The notes below the pieces were generated by a model, which searched no databases, had not been told where the DNA came from, and saw nothing but the letters and a program-made list of their open reading frames with translations. Of a stretch of 35,395 nucleotides of DNA, positions 33,501 to 35,395 are shown piece by piece. The position numbers and the translations under genes are program-made. The stretch comes from Kiritimatiellia bacterium (GTDB lineage Bacteria > Verrucomicrobiota > Kiritimatiellia > CAIQIC01 > Lenti-01). Where the stretch lies: contig JAFSUH010000066.1 of assembly GCA_017445365.1 (NCBI GenBank), positions 1 through 35,395 on the forward strand, written 5' to 3'. Each line of letters starts with the position of its first letter. Position 1 is the first letter of the stretch.

Positions 33501-35256
33501 TCATCAGGGCGGAAATCACCGGGACCAGCCCGTCGTTGTCGCCCACGCCGGTGCCGTCGGCGTAGCTCATGGAGCGGTAAATCTTCGCCGCCGCCCAAAG
33601 CCCCATGTGGTCGGTTTTGATTTCGCCCGAGGAGGCGTCCGGCCAGCCGTCCTTCATCGAGTCGGAAATCATGTTGGTCGAGCTGCCCGCGAAGAGCACG
33701 CACTTGTTGTCGGCGGACTTGCTGCGCATCCCCGCGCGGCCGGTGAAGGGGTCCCGGAGGCTGGTGCGCAGGAGCGCCGTGTCGTAGCTGTCGCCCATTT
33801 CGGAAATCGCGCTTTCCGCGAGCGCTTCCTTGGGGATTTCGTTGGTCGCGTACCACGCCAGCTCGAAGCAGCCGGCCGTGTTGTTGTGCAGGTTGAAGGA
33901 GTTGTAGATGCTTGAAACGAACCAGCTGTTGTCGTCCGGCCCGGAATACTTGATCCACGTGGGGTTCGCGCCTTGCGCGCCCAGGTGGGGGCTTCCCAGC
34001 GTCACCAGGCGGTGGACGCGCGAGGCGAATTCGGAATCCGTGTTCATCGCGTAGCGGCTGACGAGCCCGCCCATGCTGTGGGCCATGATGACGACCTGCC
34101 GGTCGGCGAACTCGGGGTGGGAGGCGTAGAAATCGTTGACGAACTTCGCGAAGCGCAGGCCGTTGGTCGCGATGAAGTCGCGGGAGTCGTAGACGTAGCG
34201 GTACACGCGGAACATGTCGCCCATCGGCGGCTGGTTGAAATACCCGAGCGTGTAGTTGGTGTCGGCGTTCATCCACCCGTACCAGTAGTTCAAAGTCTCG
34301 GGCTTTCCGTCGCCGCTCATGCCGTGGACGAGGATGACGGGGATGCGGTCGTCGGTGAGGGCCACCGTGCCGCTGGAGGCGCCCACGGGCCCGCCGTCGG
34401 TCCGGTTCGTCGTGATGTTGTTGTCGTAGTAGAAGTCGTTCTTCGCCGCCGCGTAGCTCGGCACCATCCGGTCCTTGGAGACGTGGAGGTACGACCCGTC
34501 GTTCTGGCCGCTCGTGGCGGAGTATTTCTTGCCGTCCTGCTCGTAGCTCGCCTCGAAATAGTACTCCGGGTCGCCGCTTGCATCGTCTTCCCACGCCGCC
34601 GTCCACGTGCGGACGAAATACGCCGTCCCGTCCGCGCGCTGCCGCACGGTCGCGTCGAAGGAGCCGATCGTGTCGTCGCCGAGCGGGTCGTCCTCGAAAA
34701 TGGTGATGGTCACCGTTTTGCCCGCGGGGATGTTCGCGCATTCGCCGTACATCGTGACGGCATCGCCCTGTGAAACGTAGAGCGGTTCCTGCCAGCCGAG
34801 GGAGGAGAAGCTGGGCGTGCCGATGACCGTGAACTTCGCCGCGCGGGTGTTGTTGGCCTCGTTGCTTTCGGCGATTTCGTCTTCCGCGTCGGCCTTGCAA
34901 ACGATGTAGTAGATGCCCGGCGGCGTGTCCGACGGAATCGTCCAGGAGAGCGTGTCCTCTTCCTCTTCGCCGTTGGAGATGCCGTTGACCTCCTGGTAGT
35001 TGGGCGTGACGCCGCTGCCGATCTTGGTGGCGTTGGAGAGGTTCGTCGTCGTCCCGAAATGGTAGTACACGTCGCAGTACTTCCACCACCCCGTCGCGTC
35101 ACCGTTGTTGCGCGTGACGCTGTCGATTTTGATTTTGTCTCCGGGATACGCCCGGTTCGTCGAAAGCGAAATCGACGAAATCACCAAATCCGGGAGCGCC
35201 CAAGCCGCCGCCGCCATCCCCCACGCCAAAAATGCCGCAAAAACCGTCTTTTTCAT
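30526..35256 (-). CDS. Large secreted multidomain protein with lipase-like alpha/beta hydrolase
   Basis: 1576 aa with a signal peptide (1-20, cut near AWA-LPD). A CARDB-type adhesion domain (about 21-145) has PGIYYIVCKADAEDEIAESNEANNT. An alpha/beta-hydrolase domain (about 300-635) has IPVILVHGMSGDG (oxyanion region), VVIMAHSMGGLVSRYA with nucleophile Ser394, the GDNDGLVPVISAL block (Asp575) and VDHASYLD (His618) as probable triad members. Then comes a cadherin-like repeat (about 724-822, APTGLALDNASVEENAPVG, SAVDEDGDTLTYSF). Fibronectin-type regions follow (RYRVQALVGDEW-like, KYWVRVRSVDAWGHVSAW), and a second cadherin-like repeat near the C-terminus (ALDDDEGDEITFALADGDGDG). The enzyme part resembles PGAP1/lipase-type esterases. 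The substrate is unknown. A strong GGAGGG ribosome site precedes the ATG. Confidence 0.9.
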   Translation of the reverse strand: MKKTVFAAFLAWGMAAAAWALPDLVISSISLSTNRAYPGDKIKIDSVTRNNGDATGWWKYCDVYYHFGTTTNLSNATKIGSGVTPNYQEVNGISNGEEEEDTLSWTIPSDTPPGIYYIVCKADAEDEIAESNEANNTRAAKFTVIGTPSFSSLGWQEPLYVSQGDAVTMYGECANIPAGKTVTITIFEDDPLGDDTIGSFDATVRQRADGTAYFVRTWTAAWEDDASGDPEYYFEASYEQDGKKYSATSGQNDGSYLHVSKDRMVPSYAAAKNDFYYDNNITTNRTDGGPVGASSGTVALTDDRIPVILVHGMSGDGKPETLNYWYGWMNADTNYTLGYFNQPPMGDMFRVYRYVYDSRDFIATNGLRFAKFVNDFYASHPEFADRQVVIMAHSMGGLVSRYAMNTDSEFASRVHRLVTLGSPHLGAQGANPTWIKYSGPDDNSWFVSSIYNSFNLHNNTAGCFELAWYATNEIPKEALAESAISEMGDSYDTALLRTSLRDPFTGRAGMRSKSADNKCVLFAGSSTNMISDSMKDGWPDASSGEIKTDHMGLWAAAKIYRSMSYADGTGVGDNDGLVPVISALMSDSLGCALASDKNAHPTAAKFNLNVLEGQQVDHASYLDVPVTMDSVKAVLLTQVRGTCAPAEAVEAGAMWQLVDNVTQERSPWQKSGVRLPALVPGRSYTVEFQDAEGFVKPGNVTFTATKSVTKAVTGTYTTPTSTNHAPTGLALDNASVEENAPVGTLVGTLSAVDEDGDTLTYSFATGEGATGNDCFSLDGNKLLTAQVFDFEEHPAHYCRIRVSDGKGGTAEEAFTIAVEDVDETTPAEATGDAWLALSWAPVEGATDYRVDLTAGTTGSMYVVPKEAIGTNEFLDGQYWKYETPDPSVTMRAELGAIKVAPAWAVYTETNSSGVVTQRVDAHFLCGSNGVALVTDGLPLRGATAIALDFTHGTWNGGGDTNVSRIDASYRFDGGGWQDLHTSTATGTADGGEVTWPTSDNPVYVRVPDGAETVEFRMAAPNAYRNNRQRGTYVTEAIVSLYGQPDFSDPDVYLGQYTMNVTDFRLPDLPEETTYWYRVQALVGDEWVDVEYGRKTTENTGPPPEGLSVAAESSTALGISWTDPGAVDCFEVQLTPVLASGTENEIAAAPNADLAADGTSGWRYSADHAATTKSWFCKSGETPYGDYHGLVTAPLPGVQSPALDLSGCESASLRFVARTRGVADNTEGAPMVLYYQLPGGEWKAAGSVTTNRAPIYNTRFLYLDLPEEALVDGVRLELGVPGATGTNGVWQAAAEGDGVRNITLLGTGKPAPDYEAETAVTNLPAVPSPLADAAQSSAEAAATAAGLAMGTKYWVRVRSVDAWGHVSAWVEASGTTADASAPRDIALSSKSVRERNGADEYIGTLSALDDDEGDEITFALADGDGDGANAYVEVVGDTLRTKDTLPAAARSVRIRATDAQGLSTEAVFELEVVASALPPTGVVVPPETFAAMAAASGVRFTAMMAGPAADGRMEVLAAWEVEDASGAAVAMAEGTAYDVYVSANLLEGFSFSERVTEPEMDVFCDGPVRFWAVLVAE

Positions 35257-35268
35257 CGTTTTCCCTCC

Positions 35269-35395
35269 TTATTCCGCCAGTCCCGCCGCCTTGAGCGCCG
35301 CGGCCCGCGCCTTGGCCTTTTGCGCGTCGGCCGCCGCGCCCCAGCGCGCCTTGGCCGCTTCCGCCGCTTCCGCTTCCGCTTCGTCCGCCAGCGCC
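35269..35395 (-). CDS. C-terminal tail of a gene running off the window, Ala/Lys/Glu-rich
   Basis: Only the last 42 codons are present, ending TAA at 35269. The visible tail (ALADEAEAEAAEAAKARWG, then AAADAQKAKARAAALKAAGLAE) is alanine-rich and likely helical. The stop lies 12 bp before the ATG of the lipase-like gene, the same spacing as between that gene and the Ig-domain gene, so the three probably form one operon. Family cannot be judged from this fragment. Confidence 0.75.
   Translation of the reverse strand, partial: ALADEAEAEAAEAAKARWGAAADAQKAKARAAALKAAGLAE

Noticed and set aside
26624-35089. Minus-strand open frame of about 2800 codons ending in the RND adaptor.
   Set aside because: Only its final 397 codons (from the ATG at 27817) match a family. 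The rest is an out-of-frame reading of the Ig-domain and lipase-like genes and lacks any domain.

Overview
This is a GC-rich bacterial chromosome segment with tightly packed genes, almost all on the minus strand. The plus strand carries only a tRNA and a two-gene operon. Several features suggest a member of the PVC group, most likely Kiritimatiellota, Lentisphaerota or a relative: a PEP-CTERM surface protein with a VIT domain, an exopolysaccharide operon, large secreted CARDB/cadherin/Ig-type proteins, a PG0541-type RND efflux cluster, and interspersed palindromes. The taxonomic placement is inference from gene content. No mobile element, phage, CRISPR array or rRNA was seen.

Layout. 1-846: 3'-truncated thioredoxin-reductase-like flavoprotein. 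1116-3926: multi-pass membrane protein with a VIT domain and a C-terminal PEP-CTERM signal. 4069-6242: MacB-type permease translationally coupled to an OppF-type ATPase. 6243-6602: a gap without a gene. 6603-7175: small membrane protein. 7301-7385: tRNA-Leu(GAG). 7423-8241: thiD. 8349-9079: rplU-rpmA with a clear promoter and terminator. 9098-11227: pepD and a NarL-type response regulator. 11465-18359: five-gene exopolysaccharide operon (BamE-like lipoprotein, outer-membrane barrel, Wza-like exporter, Wzc-like co-polymerase/kinase, polyprenyl glycosylphosphotransferase). 18526-20405: rpsB-tsf with terminator. 20668-23159 (+): HMG-CoA reductase coupled to a FixC/FixX-like fusion flavoprotein. 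23147-27817: RND membrane fusion protein, RND permease and PG0541-family protein. 27988-35395: three genes with identical 12-bp spacing, namely a secreted Ig-domain protein, a secreted multidomain lipase-like protein, and the Ala-rich tail of a gene that runs off the window.

The most distinctive signal is a family of 51-bp nested palindromes. Four complete copies have the same 21-9-21 architecture (978-1027, 3997-4047, 11305-11354, 27910-27960). One solo 21-nt unit (11421-11441) and a degenerate one (10453-10473) also occur. Every complete copy lies between the stop of one minus-strand gene and the start of the next, so they behave as dispersed intergenic elements, perhaps RNA 3' ends or protein-binding sites.

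Functional themes are cell-surface export (exopolysaccharide operon, PEP-CTERM protein, secreted proteins, RND and ABC exporters) mixed with core translation genes (rpsB, tsf, rplU, rpmA, tRNA-Leu). Many genes have a good Shine-Dalgarno sequence. A few (the OppF-type ATPase and the response regulator) lack one and have promoter-like boxes placed so that transcription would begin at or next to the start codon.
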